In this document: positions 20,083 through 29,324 of the stretch, piece after piece
How positions within the stretch are numbered: position 1 is the stretch's first letter
Layout of the letters: every line of letters starts with the position of its first letter
From: Trichomonas vaginalis G3
Taxonomy: Eukaryota > Parabasalia > Trichomonadida > Trichomonadidae
Length of the DNA stretch: 64,000 bases
Direction of reading: 5' to 3'
Assembly (NCBI RefSeq): GCF_026262505.1
Contig: NC_067203.1
Coordinates: 12,412,392-12,476,391, forward strand
Notes under the pieces: model-generated
Told to the model about the DNA's origin: nothing
The model's input: only the letters and a program-made list of their open reading frames with translations
Database searches by the model: none
Program-made: the position numbers and the translations under genes

Positions 20083-22653
20083 ATTAATATAAATAAGGAA
20101 GAGCTCGCACAAAGGCTTGTCTTCAGTAGTACGCCTGAGGGTGCAAATAGCCCACAAACACAAGAACTGCAGCAATATTCACGAGAAAAGCCTTTTGAGT
20201 GCACTTATAAATTTATTCGACTTTTAAGTAAGGATAAAATTAACCCCACAGCTCTGCATATGGCTGTTATTCTTGCTAATCAAGTTTTGCCCCGTCAAAT
20301 CGATCCATATTATCTATCAGATGAATTTTCACATAAATTAGAAAAATATCACAATGCACTCATTCGAGGACTTATGTATTCTGACAATTTGATTTCTTCC
20401 AACTGTCAAGAACTCATTTCGAAGCAATTTTTAATCGAACAAGGCAAATGGAGTGATTTAATCGGAATGTTAAATCAAATAGCTGTTTCCGATGATTATA
20501 GTCTGCAAGTCCGTGCTAATTCTATTACAACATTCCAAAAAATTCTCGAAACAGGACCTCCTTTAGAAGTTTTACAGGAGTATGGCGTAAATTTTGTTGC
20601 AACTCTATTAGATTACCTTGCTGCAAACTCATCTGAAACCAATTTTTACAAATCTGTCATAGAAACTCTGAAATTTGCGATTCCAATTTTTAATATAAAA
20701 AATTCACAAGAAGAATTTCAGAAATATTTTCAAATAATTATCGGTGCCATTGCAAATCACGAAGATCCAATGAGAATTACTGATCTTTTTTCTTTATTTT
20801 CAATTTTATGCACAAATTGTTATGTTTTTATGGCTGATTGCGTTGAAGAGCTTATGAAGATACTTACAGCATCATTAGAAGCACCAAATAAATACTATAT
20901 CTTCGGAGCAATTAATTTCATTGATGAATTTTCAAAATTTGAGCAATCTCTTGTCCAAGAATCGAATAAACAAGCCAAAGGATTCAGAAGGAAAACAATT
21001 GTAATGCATAATATCTCAGATTTATTTATTGATCAGTTTATTTCTCCAATTATCAGCCAAGTCGTTCCAAATGTTAGTGAACAATGTCCGGATACTATTG
21101 AAGACCATATTTGCTTTGTATACTGCGACATTATTAGAAATATGTTGAAAATTAATCCAGAAAAAATATCAAATTTAGTTATTTCATTTATTTCTGAAAA
21201 TATATCATCATCTGAATGGTATATTCAATATTTCAACCTTCTCCTCATCAAATCTGTTACTTCTTCTGATATTTCTAGAGAATCTCAAGGATATTTGTCT
21301 GAATTTCTCTCCCAACAGTTAGAATATCTTACAGCAGTTGCAACTATGCCAATACCTTTATTGGCAGTACAATCTGTAATAGATATCAAAAGAATTATGA
21401 AAAATTATGGAATTTGGACAAGAATTGACGAAAGTATTGAAATTATCATGAAAACTCTTGAGCAATGTTCACAAAATGACTATAAAGTTATCATAGAATG
21501 CTGTAATTTGATTAAAATGATGGCTTGTTATGATATTATTAAAAATCAAAACTCATTGATATCAAGAATCTTCATAAAAAGCTATCAGATACTTCAGATG
21601 TACTTAGAAGTGAATAATGAGTACTCCGATGATATCCAAATCGCTTCTTACAACACAATTTGTATTTTGATCGAAGAAGCTCCAACAATTTTCCATGAAT
21701 GCTTCGAAGGAATCAAGACTTCGGCAATAGAAGGCATTATGTCCCAAAATACCAATACTTTGACGAAGATTTCCTTTATTAATATAATTTCTTCGCTCGC
21801 GAAAGCAGAATACAAAGGTGTCTTGGATGATGCTCCATTTATTATTGAGAAACTATTCGAATGCAATGTAACAGGTGACAATAAAACTGATGAAATTTGT
21901 TTATCTGCAATTGCTCAAATAATAATCGTCGTGGGCGACCAAATACATGACGATAACTTAATCGATAAGCTCATTGATAATATTAAGAGAATATTTGGCT
22001 ACGAATCCCCTTCTGCTACGAAAGAAGCAATTGATGCTTTAAGTGACTTAATGAGGAAGTTCCCACAGAACAAAACATTATTAGCTGAAAAAGAAGATAT
22101 CACTAATTCACTTGTTTCCTTCATAAAAAGTGATAATTCAAATTCGAATATTATTGTATCGGCAATGTATTGTTTAGGTGATATAATGAAGTTCAGTGGT
22201 GTTCCTGAAGACATTGCACTTGAAATTGCCAAAATTGTTGTCGAATATCAAATTAAATTTTTCGAATTAAACACAACAAGCAAAGAAACAATGCAAGAAG
22301 GTCATTATTTCATTGCTTCTGCTGTTTCTTGCATTCTTGGATGTGTTATTTGCTCAACTTCTCAAGAGATTCTTTCAGAACTGTTTCCTTTGATTATACA
22401 AACAATAACTGTATTCAACAAACAAGAAGTGTTCGAATACAATGAATTGGCTTTCTTCCTTGAACTGGTAAACGCTGCGGCAGAGAAATACAGAGGAAAA
22501 CTTTCAAAAGCAGTGATGAAGAAAGATTTCAGAAAAGCATTGAAGATGTGGGAGTCAGGAGAATTCCTCACTATTCAGAAGTGGATGCCCCTCAAAAAGA
22601 AAATGCAGGATAGAGCCTCTCAAGTCTATGAAATGCTTCTGACTATTAATTAA
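20083..22653 (+). CDS. Importin-beta/karyopherin-like HEAT-repeat protein with abnormal start
   Basis: About 856 residues if counted from 20083. It is helical throughout with the paired amphipathic helices of HEAT repeats; the whole resembles importin-beta family nuclear transport receptors. Characteristic units include an N-terminal block like an importin N-terminal domain (FECTYKFIRLLSKD... helix pairs) and conserved-looking repeat ends with Asn/Asp-rich turns. In relatives such proteins bind RanGTP at the N-terminus and cargo along the inner groove. The problem is the start: the frame opens at 20017 but holds no ATG until the codon for Met 73. An initiator lies 12 bases before ATT-AAT-ATA-AAT-AAG, so a mutated ATG, a non-AUG start or a base-call error is likely. 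An Ala/Pro-poor scaffold such as a transport adaptor is an alternative family call. Confidence 0.6.
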   Translation: MNINKEELAQRLVFSSTPEGANSPQTQELQQYSREKPFECTYKFIRLLSKDKINPTALHMAVILANQVLPRQIDPYYLSDEFSHKLEKYHNALIRGLMYSDNLISSNCQELISKQFLIEQGKWSDLIGMLNQIAVSDDYSLQVRANSITTFQKILETGPPLEVLQEYGVNFVATLLDYLAANSSETNFYKSVIETLKFAIPIFNIKNSQEEFQKYFQIIIGAIANHEDPMRITDLFSLFSILCTNCYVFMADCVEELMKILTASLEAPNKYYIFGAINFIDEFSKFEQSLVQESNKQAKGFRRKTIVMHNISDLFIDQFISPIISQVVPNVSEQCPDTIEDHICFVYCDIIRNMLKINPEKISNLVISFISENISSSEWYIQYFNLLLIKSVTSSDISRESQGYLSEFLSQQLEYLTAVATMPIPLLAVQSVIDIKRIMKNYGIWTRIDESIEIIMKTLEQCSQNDYKVIIECCNLIKMMACYDIIKNQNSLISRIFIKSYQILQMYLEVNNEYSDDIQIASYNTICILIEEAPTIFHECFEGIKTSAIEGIMSQNTNTLTKISFINIISSLAKAEYKGVLDDAPFIIEKLFECNVTGDNKTDEICLSAIAQIIIVVGDQIHDDNLIDKLIDNIKRIFGYESPSATKEAIDALSDLMRKFPQNKTLLAEKEDITNSLVSFIKSDNSNSNIIVSAMYCLGDIMKFSGVPEDIALEIAKIVVEYQIKFFELNTTSKETMQEGHYFIASAVSCILGCVICSTSQEILSELFPLIIQTITVFNKQEVFEYNELAFFLELVNAAAEKYRGKLSKAVMKKDFRKALKMWESGEFLTIQKWMPLKKKMQDRASQVYEMLLTIN

Positions 22654-23131
22654 ATGTAAATATTGTTTTATAAAGAATATTAATTGTAAATTCATGTTTA
22701 TTAATATATTTTGGGCTGTCGTATCTGGTACCGCAGAATTTCAATAATCGAAATTTTTGGAATCAAATTTGGAATAAGTTTACATCTAATATCATATTGC
22801 TTAAATCGTTGAAATATATATCGATACAAAGTTAAGGTTGTTTATAATCTTAATACCCTCTCTTCAAAATATAGTATATAAATTTAGTAAGGACATTTAT
22901 CTCCTTTTCAACAGATGATCTATGATGCTCTTCTTTCTTTTCAAATAGCTTATCTCATTATTTAACTCTAAATTTTTGAATTTATTGAAACTGTTCCTAT
23001 GCTATAAAATAACTATAGTGTGCTAAGCTAACACAATGCACAGAGAGTCAGACAATGAGATCTAATCAAGTATGTGAATGAATAAGATGAATGGGAAATA
23101 AATTTGTCACTTTTTCAAAAATATTTGATTT
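22654..23131. other. Intergenic, no gene seen
   Basis: 478 bases. It contains the initiator for the next gene at 23107. A CTAACACAATGCACAG sequence near 23030 recalls a trichomonad 3' splice site, but it does not match the contiguous consensus. Confidence 0.5.
23107..23112 (+). promoter_or_regulatory. Initiator of the BET-like gene
   Basis: TCACTT, +1 A at 23109, 23 bases before the ATG at 23132. Confidence 0.5.
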
Positions 23132-23791
23132 ATGAATAGTTCAATTCTCTCTCTTTGCAAACAAATCACACAAGAATGTTACGAACATCCATTGATGATA
23201 TACTTTAGTAAGCTTAATAAAGACGAAGTTCCAAATTATGATAAATACGTTTCAATGCCTATGGATTTTGAAACAATTCGAACAAGATTATCAGACGGAA
23301 CATACAAAACCATGACAGAATGGTATAGAGACATGGCTCTTGTTTTTGAGAACGCAATGAAATATCATCCAGAAGATTCTGTTTGGTACAAAATTGCTGA
23401 ATATGATCTATCAATTTTCAAGAAAAAGGCCGATGTTCTCATGTCACAAGATCCACAATTAATTTACGATAGAATGAATTCTGCTTTCAAACAATTTACA
23501 GAATTACTTACAAAATCTCCTGTACCACAAGGAATAGATCCTCTTGTGCTATCAGCGATTAAAAAGGGCTCAGAATCTCCACAAATTAATCAAAAGATTT
23601 TGGACGAGTTGTTGGAACGCTTGAATTCACTAATAAATGATAAACAATACAGAAAAGAAATCTACATCATTATCAAAGAAATGCAGCCAGATTTGGAAAT
23701 AAATTCAGAAAAATCAGAAATTGATATAGATTCTCTACAGCCAACCACAATAAATGCACTACATTTTTACGTCTGTGCTAAGCCACAATAA
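23132..23791 (+). CDS. Compact BET-like protein (bromodomain plus NET domain)
   Basis: 219 residues. Residues about 5-105 match a bromodomain: YDKYVSMPMDFETIRTRL is the ZA-loop and helix A region, then helix B and an NAMKYHPEDS motif containing the acetyl-lysine-binding Asn, with a helix C ending in FKKKAD. Residues about 160-216 resemble the extra-terminal (NET) domain: helices, then the acidic strand EIDIDSLQPTTINALHFYV. The combination defines BET proteins, which read acetylated histones and recruit transcription machinery. Animal BETs have two bromodomains and are several times longer; this is a minimal one-bromodomain form. It is convergent with the GT61-like gene. Confidence 0.78.
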   Translation: MNSSILSLCKQITQECYEHPLMIYFSKLNKDEVPNYDKYVSMPMDFETIRTRLSDGTYKTMTEWYRDMALVFENAMKYHPEDSVWYKIAEYDLSIFKKKADVLMSQDPQLIYDRMNSAFKQFTELLTKSPVPQGIDPLVLSAIKKGSESPQINQKILDELLERLNSLINDKQYRKEIYIIIKEMQPDLEINSEKSEIDIDSLQPTTINALHFYVCAKPQ

Positions 23792-23927
23792 TTACACTTT
23801 AGATTATTAATTTTATTTGTTATTTTTAGTTTTTTTGAAATAAAATCATTTGTATTTATATTTGAAAAAGAAGAAGAACAACAAATATTTATAATTACAT
23901 AAAATAAAAAAACAATAATATAAAATT

Positions 23928-25460
23928 TCAAGATTCTTGAATTTGTTTGAATGATACATCCCATGCGGCATTAAACATTGCTGGCTCTGTATATAGTTTC
24001 ATTGAAGAAACAAGTTCAAGACAAAATTGGCTGTTACAATTATTTTTACATTCGTTCCAATCATAAGAAACACTAGAACCAAGATTATAATAGGCAACTC
24101 CGGCTGCTTGGGCCAGTAATTTTGATCTTTCATCACAATCAAACATATTTTGAGAAAGTTCTAACAGAATACTTCCAGGATTCATAAAATATGAAAGTTC
24201 TGATCCGTAATATCTACCTGCAATCAATATCTTGGACTTTGAAATTGTATTGATATAATTTTGAACTAATAATGATGAATAATTAATAATTTGTATATTA
24301 CACTTAGTGCATTTGCTTTTAATAGTCTCGAGAGACCTCGTGAGATTTACTATTTTATCTTCTGGTGGTAATAAAACTGTAATTAATCTAGGATCTGTTT
24401 TAGACATTGAAAAATGAGATCTCAGAAGTCCTGGAGGTATAGTTAACGATTTCTCGGTATATGGTGATGAAAGATAATTCATGTCAAAATTATCAAATTT
24501 TTGCAATCCCAAAATCACTTTATCGAATATAGCTGTATGCGTATTCATTTGCGTATTATAGGATTCATTTGTAATTGATTTTAAGAATGGATCTATTTCT
24601 ATTGAAGGATTTATATCAAGAAATGAATGAATCTTCTGATTTTTCGGGTCTTCGGATTTAAAAATGGAATCCAATGGAATATATAAATCCAAAAGTCTAT
24701 TAATGAATCTATTTTGCGATTTGGCTGTTCCTAAAGTTCCGATTACAGCAACACGATCAGTTATATAGTCTGCAGCCATTTGAAAAGGATTTCCCGAATC
24801 AATAGTTTGTGTGCTATCGATTTTAGCCATTTTGTAGAATGATGTATTGATTCTTCCACCTAATGATAAAAAGTTTTGTGGAAATTTATAAATTGCAGGA
24901 TTATTTATGATGAGAGATTGTCCACGTAATGATATATTGGTGGCAATGCACTGTTTAACTGGAGCATGTCCGCATTTAAGTTGTGAATTTGATAAACCGG
25001 GCTGGAAATCGTGTACATGAATTAGTAATTGGTGTTTTTGAGCCGACATCTTTTGTTCTTTAATATTATCAGTTGGTTCGTTACAATACAATTTTCCTCG
25101 ATAATTTGTTATAAATAGATAGGGAAATTTAATAAGAAGAGTATGGTCATCTATAATAGATGCAAAATTGACTGTCTTTTGAGGATAATAAAGAGGTTCC
25201 TTGTATGCTTCAGTTTCCAAAGAAAAATATGACGCTAAAAGCCATGGATTGTATGATGATATGGATTTGTTGAAATGAATAATGATTGATTCGTTAGATG
25301 TTACGATATTTTTAATATGATAACATAAAATTTTCTTGTCTTCTTGATCTAATAGCTTCCCTTTTCGAAATACTATTATAAAGAGATAGTAGATTGCAAT
25401 AGAGAAGATTAAAGTATTTACCAAAAGAAAAAAACTCATCTTCTCATGATATTTCAACAT
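23928..25460 (-). CDS. GT61-like type II membrane glycosyltransferase
   Basis: 510 residues. A short cytoplasmic N-terminus is followed by a membrane anchor at about 8-30, then a lumenal domain. The C-terminal third carries a pattern like the DUF563/GT61 fold: KSKILIAGRYYGSELSYFMNPGSILLEL, comparable to the conserved HGAGLTN..F..PG..viEl segment of plant and animal GT61 enzymes, here with the His-Gly pair altered to RYYGSE. Cysteines at the end (KNNCNSQFC) may form a disulfide. GT61 enzymes include xylosyl- and O-GlcNAc (EOGT) transferases of the secretory pathway; the substrate here is unknown. Initiator TCATTT at 25468-25473 supports the start at 25460. Confidence 0.6.
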   Translation of the reverse strand: MLKYHEKMSFFLLVNTLIFSIAIYYLFIIVFRKGKLLDQEDKKILCYHIKNIVTSNESIIIHFNKSISSYNPWLLASYFSLETEAYKEPLYYPQKTVNFASIIDDHTLLIKFPYLFITNYRGKLYCNEPTDNIKEQKMSAQKHQLLIHVHDFQPGLSNSQLKCGHAPVKQCIATNISLRGQSLIINNPAIYKFPQNFLSLGGRINTSFYKMAKIDSTQTIDSGNPFQMAADYITDRVAVIGTLGTAKSQNRFINRLLDLYIPLDSIFKSEDPKNQKIHSFLDINPSIEIDPFLKSITNESYNTQMNTHTAIFDKVILGLQKFDNFDMNYLSSPYTEKSLTIPPGLLRSHFSMSKTDPRLITVLLPPEDKIVNLTRSLETIKSKCTKCNIQIINYSSLLVQNYINTISKSKILIAGRYYGSELSYFMNPGSILLELSQNMFDCDERSKLLAQAAGVAYYNLGSSVSYDWNECKNNCNSQFCLELVSSMKLYTEPAMFNAAWDVSFKQIQES

Positions 25461-25467
25461 CTACTAT

Positions 25468-25473
25468 AAATGA
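25468..25473 (-). promoter_or_regulatory. Initiator of the GT61-like gene
   Basis: TCATTT on the minus strand, +1 A at 25471, 11 bases before the ATG at 25460. Confidence 0.55.
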
Positions 25474-25679
25474 CAAAAATCAACTATATTTTTAACTATC
25501 TGCTCTATATGTACTGTATTCTTTTCTGAATACTAATACAAGCAATAGAGCAATCAGAATTGATATGATGCATCATAAGTATATCTTTTTGATATAGAAT
25601 ACTGCTTTCATTTATAAAAAGAAATCATAAGGATAGTTTGATATCATACATAGTATTATGCAAATTTTTATTGAAACAA

Positions 25680-26249
25680 TTATTCTTGGGTATTCTCTTG
25701 ATTTTCAGTTGCTTTATCATATAGTGAAGCTAATATACTAATGATTGCTGAAATTGGCTCTCTAAACATATGAACTTCCATTTTAGTAATATTTTCGCAG
25801 GTAAAATAAAGTTCTGTAAGATTTTCGGCCTTTTTAGTGAATATAGATCGGATTTTTTCAATTCTCAAGGTCCATAAATCTTCAATTAATGATCTTACTA
25901 AATCTGGTTCTACAATATTTGAGCGTTCACTATTAAAAAATGCAAAGGCTACTTCAATATAATGAGATGGTACTTTACCTAACGCTTCTTTGTTTTCTTT
26001 TTCACGTGCAATTAATTGTTTAAGAATTGAGATCGTTAACCATGAAGGAGGATGAAGTGTACAAGCATCTTTTTTATTAAGGTGTAATCCAAGCCATAAC
26101 GGAACTTTTATTTGATGGCCTGCACGAAAAGATCCAAATGATCCGGAAATAAAGTCCATTTTATCGAGGTTGAAGTTAGGAGTGATCTTAATGGTTGTTT
26201 CTTGTTCTGCAATAAAACTAAGTTCTTCTGGTGTCCAATTCAAATCCAT
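25680..26249 (-). CDS. PSF2: GINS complex subunit Psf2
   Basis: 189 residues, the usual Psf2 length. Seen features: LSFIAEQETTIKITPNF at residues 10-26 (the family's F-AE-E-I-I-P-F start), SGSFGSFRAGHQIKVPLWLGLHL near 36-58, a LHPPSWL motif near 66, then helices with VPSHYIEVAFAFF and RSLIEDLWTLRIEKIRSIF. GINS joins Cdc45 and Mcm2-7 to form the replicative helicase in the nucleus. The gene is head-to-head with the acidic coiled-coil gene, sharing about 228 bases. No clear initiator is seen directly upstream. Confidence 0.88.
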   Translation of the reverse strand: MDLNWTPEELSFIAEQETTIKITPNFNLDKMDFISGSFGSFRAGHQIKVPLWLGLHLNKKDACTLHPPSWLTISILKQLIAREKENKEALGKVPSHYIEVAFAFFNSERSNIVEPDLVRSLIEDLWTLRIEKIRSIFTKKAENLTELYFTCENITKMEVHMFREPISAIISILASLYDKATENQENTQE

Positions 26250-26465
26250 CTGAAATCAATTTTTGTTTTTTTTTTATCAAAACTGCTAATGATTAGAAAT
26301 CTATAAGAACCATGCTCGCCTAATAACATCTTATACTGCACTAATGGAATTGGATTTCTCCTTAGTTTTTAGATAAAATTCTTGAAGATATAAGAATTTC
26401 ACGATTTATACACAAAATTCATTTAAACAATAAGTACATATTCCAATTTCGTAATTAAAATGCAT

Positions 26466-26471
26466 TCATAT
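26466..26471 (+). promoter_or_regulatory. Initiator of the acidic coiled-coil gene
   Basis: TCATAT, +1 A at 26468, 10 bases before an ATG at 26478. That ATG is out of frame with the long frame downstream by one base. Confidence 0.5.
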
Positions 26472-26477
26472 TAGGCG

Positions 26478-28192
26478 ATGAAAAAAAAGAAAACGATTTT
26501 CAAAAGATTTTGAAGGTTGTTTCACTTGCCCCTCAGGAAAAGTCAAAGAAATCCATTAAGCCTTTGACTTTTACAGAAAATACTATCTCAATTCTGGAAT
26601 CTAGAAAACCAGCTGTTAATGTTAATTTTGATTCAGTATATACAACATATCTTAAAGAATCAGAAGACATTAATATTACAAAGCCATTAACATTCATTGC
26701 TGTATGCAACACAGACGCATTTGAAAGCGTGAATGCAATTGCAAATACTATTGAAGCCGTATCATTAACATATTTTAATGTTTCCAAATCAACATCAGCT
26801 AATATATCCTATGCATCTATTTCTTCTGAAACAATTGTTGATCTTTTGAATGAAAATTCAGAAAATATTTCGACATTAACAATCGATAACGCAAACGAAT
26901 GCACCAACATTATTAAATCAATTCTTGTTGATTTAAACCCGACTAAAAATCAAGCAATTTACTTTAGTATTAAAGATAAAACAAAAGCAGACTTCTTATT
27001 CATTCCATTAATGAGTACAGTAGTTGATGATATAGAAAATTTCGCTAACACACCATCAGAAAAGACAAATCATAAGATAATCAAGCAAATTTTACTTTCG
27101 TTGAAAGATTCAAATAGAAATGTCGTTTTAGACTTTAGATTTGGATACAACTGTGGCTCAATTGAGAATCTTAAACTACAAAAATCAATTGATATGTTCA
27201 AGAATTTTATAAATCAAGCAAAAACAGTTTCTCAAAAAATCCCAGCAGAACAGAAACCAGAAAAGCCAATTACAGAGAAGAAAACACCTCAATCTAAATC
27301 CAAGCAACAATCATCTGCTGCAAAACCAGAAAATTCTCCAGCTCCAAGTGTCAAATCTGCAATTCCTGGAAAGTTGAACAGTTGGAAGAAATTTGTATAC
27401 AGGCCAGTCATAGAAAATACCACAAAGGAGAAAGCACGTAGAGAAACAAATGCAAGCTCTGCATCAAAAATTGGAAAGAAGATTGACAGAGATCGCTTAA
27501 TCCATGTTGCCAGAAAATATGCTATGGATCCAAAGGCTACAAGGGAAGACATGGAAGGCATTTTGGCCGAACTTGATAATCAAATTGAAGAATGTGTTCG
27601 TTACCATGAAACTCTTCAAGGAAGTGATAAGCCAGAAGATCAGAAAGATCGCAATAAGCGCGGTCTTATTAAAAATCTTAATGATGATGTCAAATTACTT
27701 CGTGAAGACGAAGCAAAGTACGCAAAGTCAGAAAGAGATCATAGATTACACTACTTGGAACTCCGCTCATTTAACAAATCAGATGAATCAGCAGATAACA
27801 ACATAATGATTGGAGACAAAGAAGATTATTCAATTGCCTTAGAACTTTTGAAAGAACAAGTCAACGATTTAGAAAACAAATTAAGTTTCTTGAGAATTGC
27901 TTTCCCAGACATTGCAAAACAAGATTCTCTTCCTGAAGAAGAAGAGGAGGAAGAGGAAGATTACGATGAAGAGGAACAAATAATGGAGCAGAATAATGGT
28001 GAAGAAGAAGAAGAAGCAAAGAATAAAATTCCAACAGAAAATCATGAAGAAGACAAAAATGATCCATCAGAAATTAAAATTGAAGAAGAGGAAGAACAAC
28101 AAGAAATCCAGCCTCCAAAAGCAGAGGAGGAGGAAGATTTCCATGAGGAAGAAATGCTTAATGATGCCGAGGAAGAGGAAATTGTTGAATAA
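26478..28192 (+). CDS. Acidic coiled-coil protein, start spoiled by a poly-A tract
   Basis: About 570 residues. The long frame is open from before 26510 but has no ATG; the likely ATG at 26478, preceded by an initiator, is followed by a run of eight A's. One more A would give MKKKENDFQKILKVV joined smoothly to the long frame, so a one-base deletion, a sequencing error in the run or slippage is implied. Residues about 30-230 are a globular alpha/beta region (YASISSETIVDLL, LSLKDSNRNVVLDFRFG) that faintly recalls a degenerate kinesin motor but lacks a P-loop. A Lys/Ser/Pro-rich linker follows, then coiled coil about 320-470 and a strongly acidic Glu-rich tail. No family is firmly recognised. 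It is divergent from Psf2. Confidence 0.65.
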
Positions 28193-28421
28193 TTAAATAA
28201 TATTTGAATGTTTATTTTGATTTATCAAATTCTTGTAAAAAAAGTCTCTTTATTAACTATTCCATATTGTTCTTTTCTCTATCCAGAGTTCTCATTTAAG
28301 GGATTGGATTCTCTCAATTTGTGTAGCTTTCTACGCTAAATACAAGCTTATCATTTATAACTTAAATGAATCTTTAATTATTTAGGGGGATTGTCATGAT
28401 AAGATTGGGGACATTTTGGGA
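28193..28421. other. Short intergenic
   Basis: 229 bases, AT-rich, between two plus-strand genes. There is an ACTAACACC sequence just inside the next gene, but no intron can be supported. Confidence 0.4.
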
Positions 28422-29231
28422 ATGTATATTTCTGACTATGAACTAACACCTCACAAGAAGGAAATATATCCAGAATGTCAAATTGGAGAACAGTATATTG
28501 GTGAGTGCAAATCTACAAAGCAAAAATTCTCAATTTTAAAAATTAATAGATTTTTCATTTCAAACTCTTTATTATTTTTAAATTTAAAGGTACAAATCGA
28601 GTTACTCAGTTCCTGTTTCCATCCAAATATTCAAAAATACATTGATTGCCATTATGAAGGAGTTTTTCAATATATTATCCTTGAATATGAAGAAAATACT
28701 TTCTATTCACTGTTTGAGAAAAATGATTCTTTAAACAGACGTGAAATATTCGGAATTTTCAAGCAAATTGTAAGTGCACTCGAATATTTACATCAAAACA
28801 ATATCGTTCATTTAGATATTCGCCCAGAATCCATATTTTTAACAGATAATAATGAGCTCAGACTCGGTAATTTCTATAATGCCCATAAAATTGAACCTGA
28901 TGAGCTTATCACAGTTCCATATGGTACATTAAACTTTGCAGCACCTGAAACAAAGACTGACAAACCATATGATGGCAAAGCAGCTGATGTTTTTGCTTGT
29001 GGAATTTTATTATTATCGATGTTTATTAGAAAACTTGCAATTTCAGGATCTACAATAGAGGAAATAGAGCAAAATTTTGCGAATGGTCAGATATTTATAC
29101 CATCATTTATAAATGAAGATGTTCGATCTTTGATTTCATCAATGATTGACTTTAATCCAGAAAAGAGAATACCAATAGAGAATGTGAAGCTTTCTCAATG
29201 GTATACTTCAGAAATTTCAGCATTAATTTAA
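28422..29231 (+). CDS. Protein kinase fold, probable pseudokinase
   Basis: 269 residues from the ATG at 28422. The domain is complete in layout: the beta-3 Lys is at 40 (FSILK), the alpha-C region follows, the catalytic loop reads HLDIRPES at 130-137 and the activation segment ends in AAPE. Deviations: there is no glycine-rich loop in GEQYIGECKSTKQ; the catalytic-loop Lys and Asn are replaced (RPES for KPEN); and the DFG motif is NFY at 150-152, so the Mg-binding Asp is lost. Catalysis is therefore doubtful and a scaffold or allosteric role is likely. The closest shape is CAMK/AMPK-like, judging from the HPNIQKY and ALEYLHQNNIVH stretches. It is convergent with the TPR gene, 93 bases apart. 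Confidence 0.8.
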   Translation: MYISDYELTPHKKEIYPECQIGEQYIGECKSTKQKFSILKINRFFISNSLLFLNLKVQIELLSSCFHPNIQKYIDCHYEGVFQYIILEYEENTFYSLFEKNDSLNRREIFGIFKQIVSALEYLHQNNIVHLDIRPESIFLTDNNELRLGNFYNAHKIEPDELITVPYGTLNFAAPETKTDKPYDGKAADVFACGILLLSMFIRKLAISGSTIEEIEQNFANGQIFIPSFINEDVRSLISSMIDFNPEKRIPIENVKLSQWYTSEISALI

Positions 29232-29324
29232 TATCATATTTTTTTATTTGTTATTTTCAGATTTGGTTTGAAATAAAGATGTGTTTAAGTATATGCGTTA
29301 TAAAACATTTAATTCACTTTATTC

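Noticed and set aside
23028-23046. CTAACACAATGCACAG as a 3' splice site before the BET gene
   Set aside because: It does not match the strict consensus and there is no matching 5' site or upstream exon.
26510-27250. Active kinesin motor in the acidic coiled-coil protein
   Set aside because: Only faint resemblance; no P-loop (GxxxxGKT) or switch motifs are visible.
28422-28470. Intron-like ACTAACACC inside the kinase gene
   Set aside because: Trichomonad introns need a GTATGT-type start and a contiguous ACTAACACACAG end. Neither is present, and the reading frame is open through the site.
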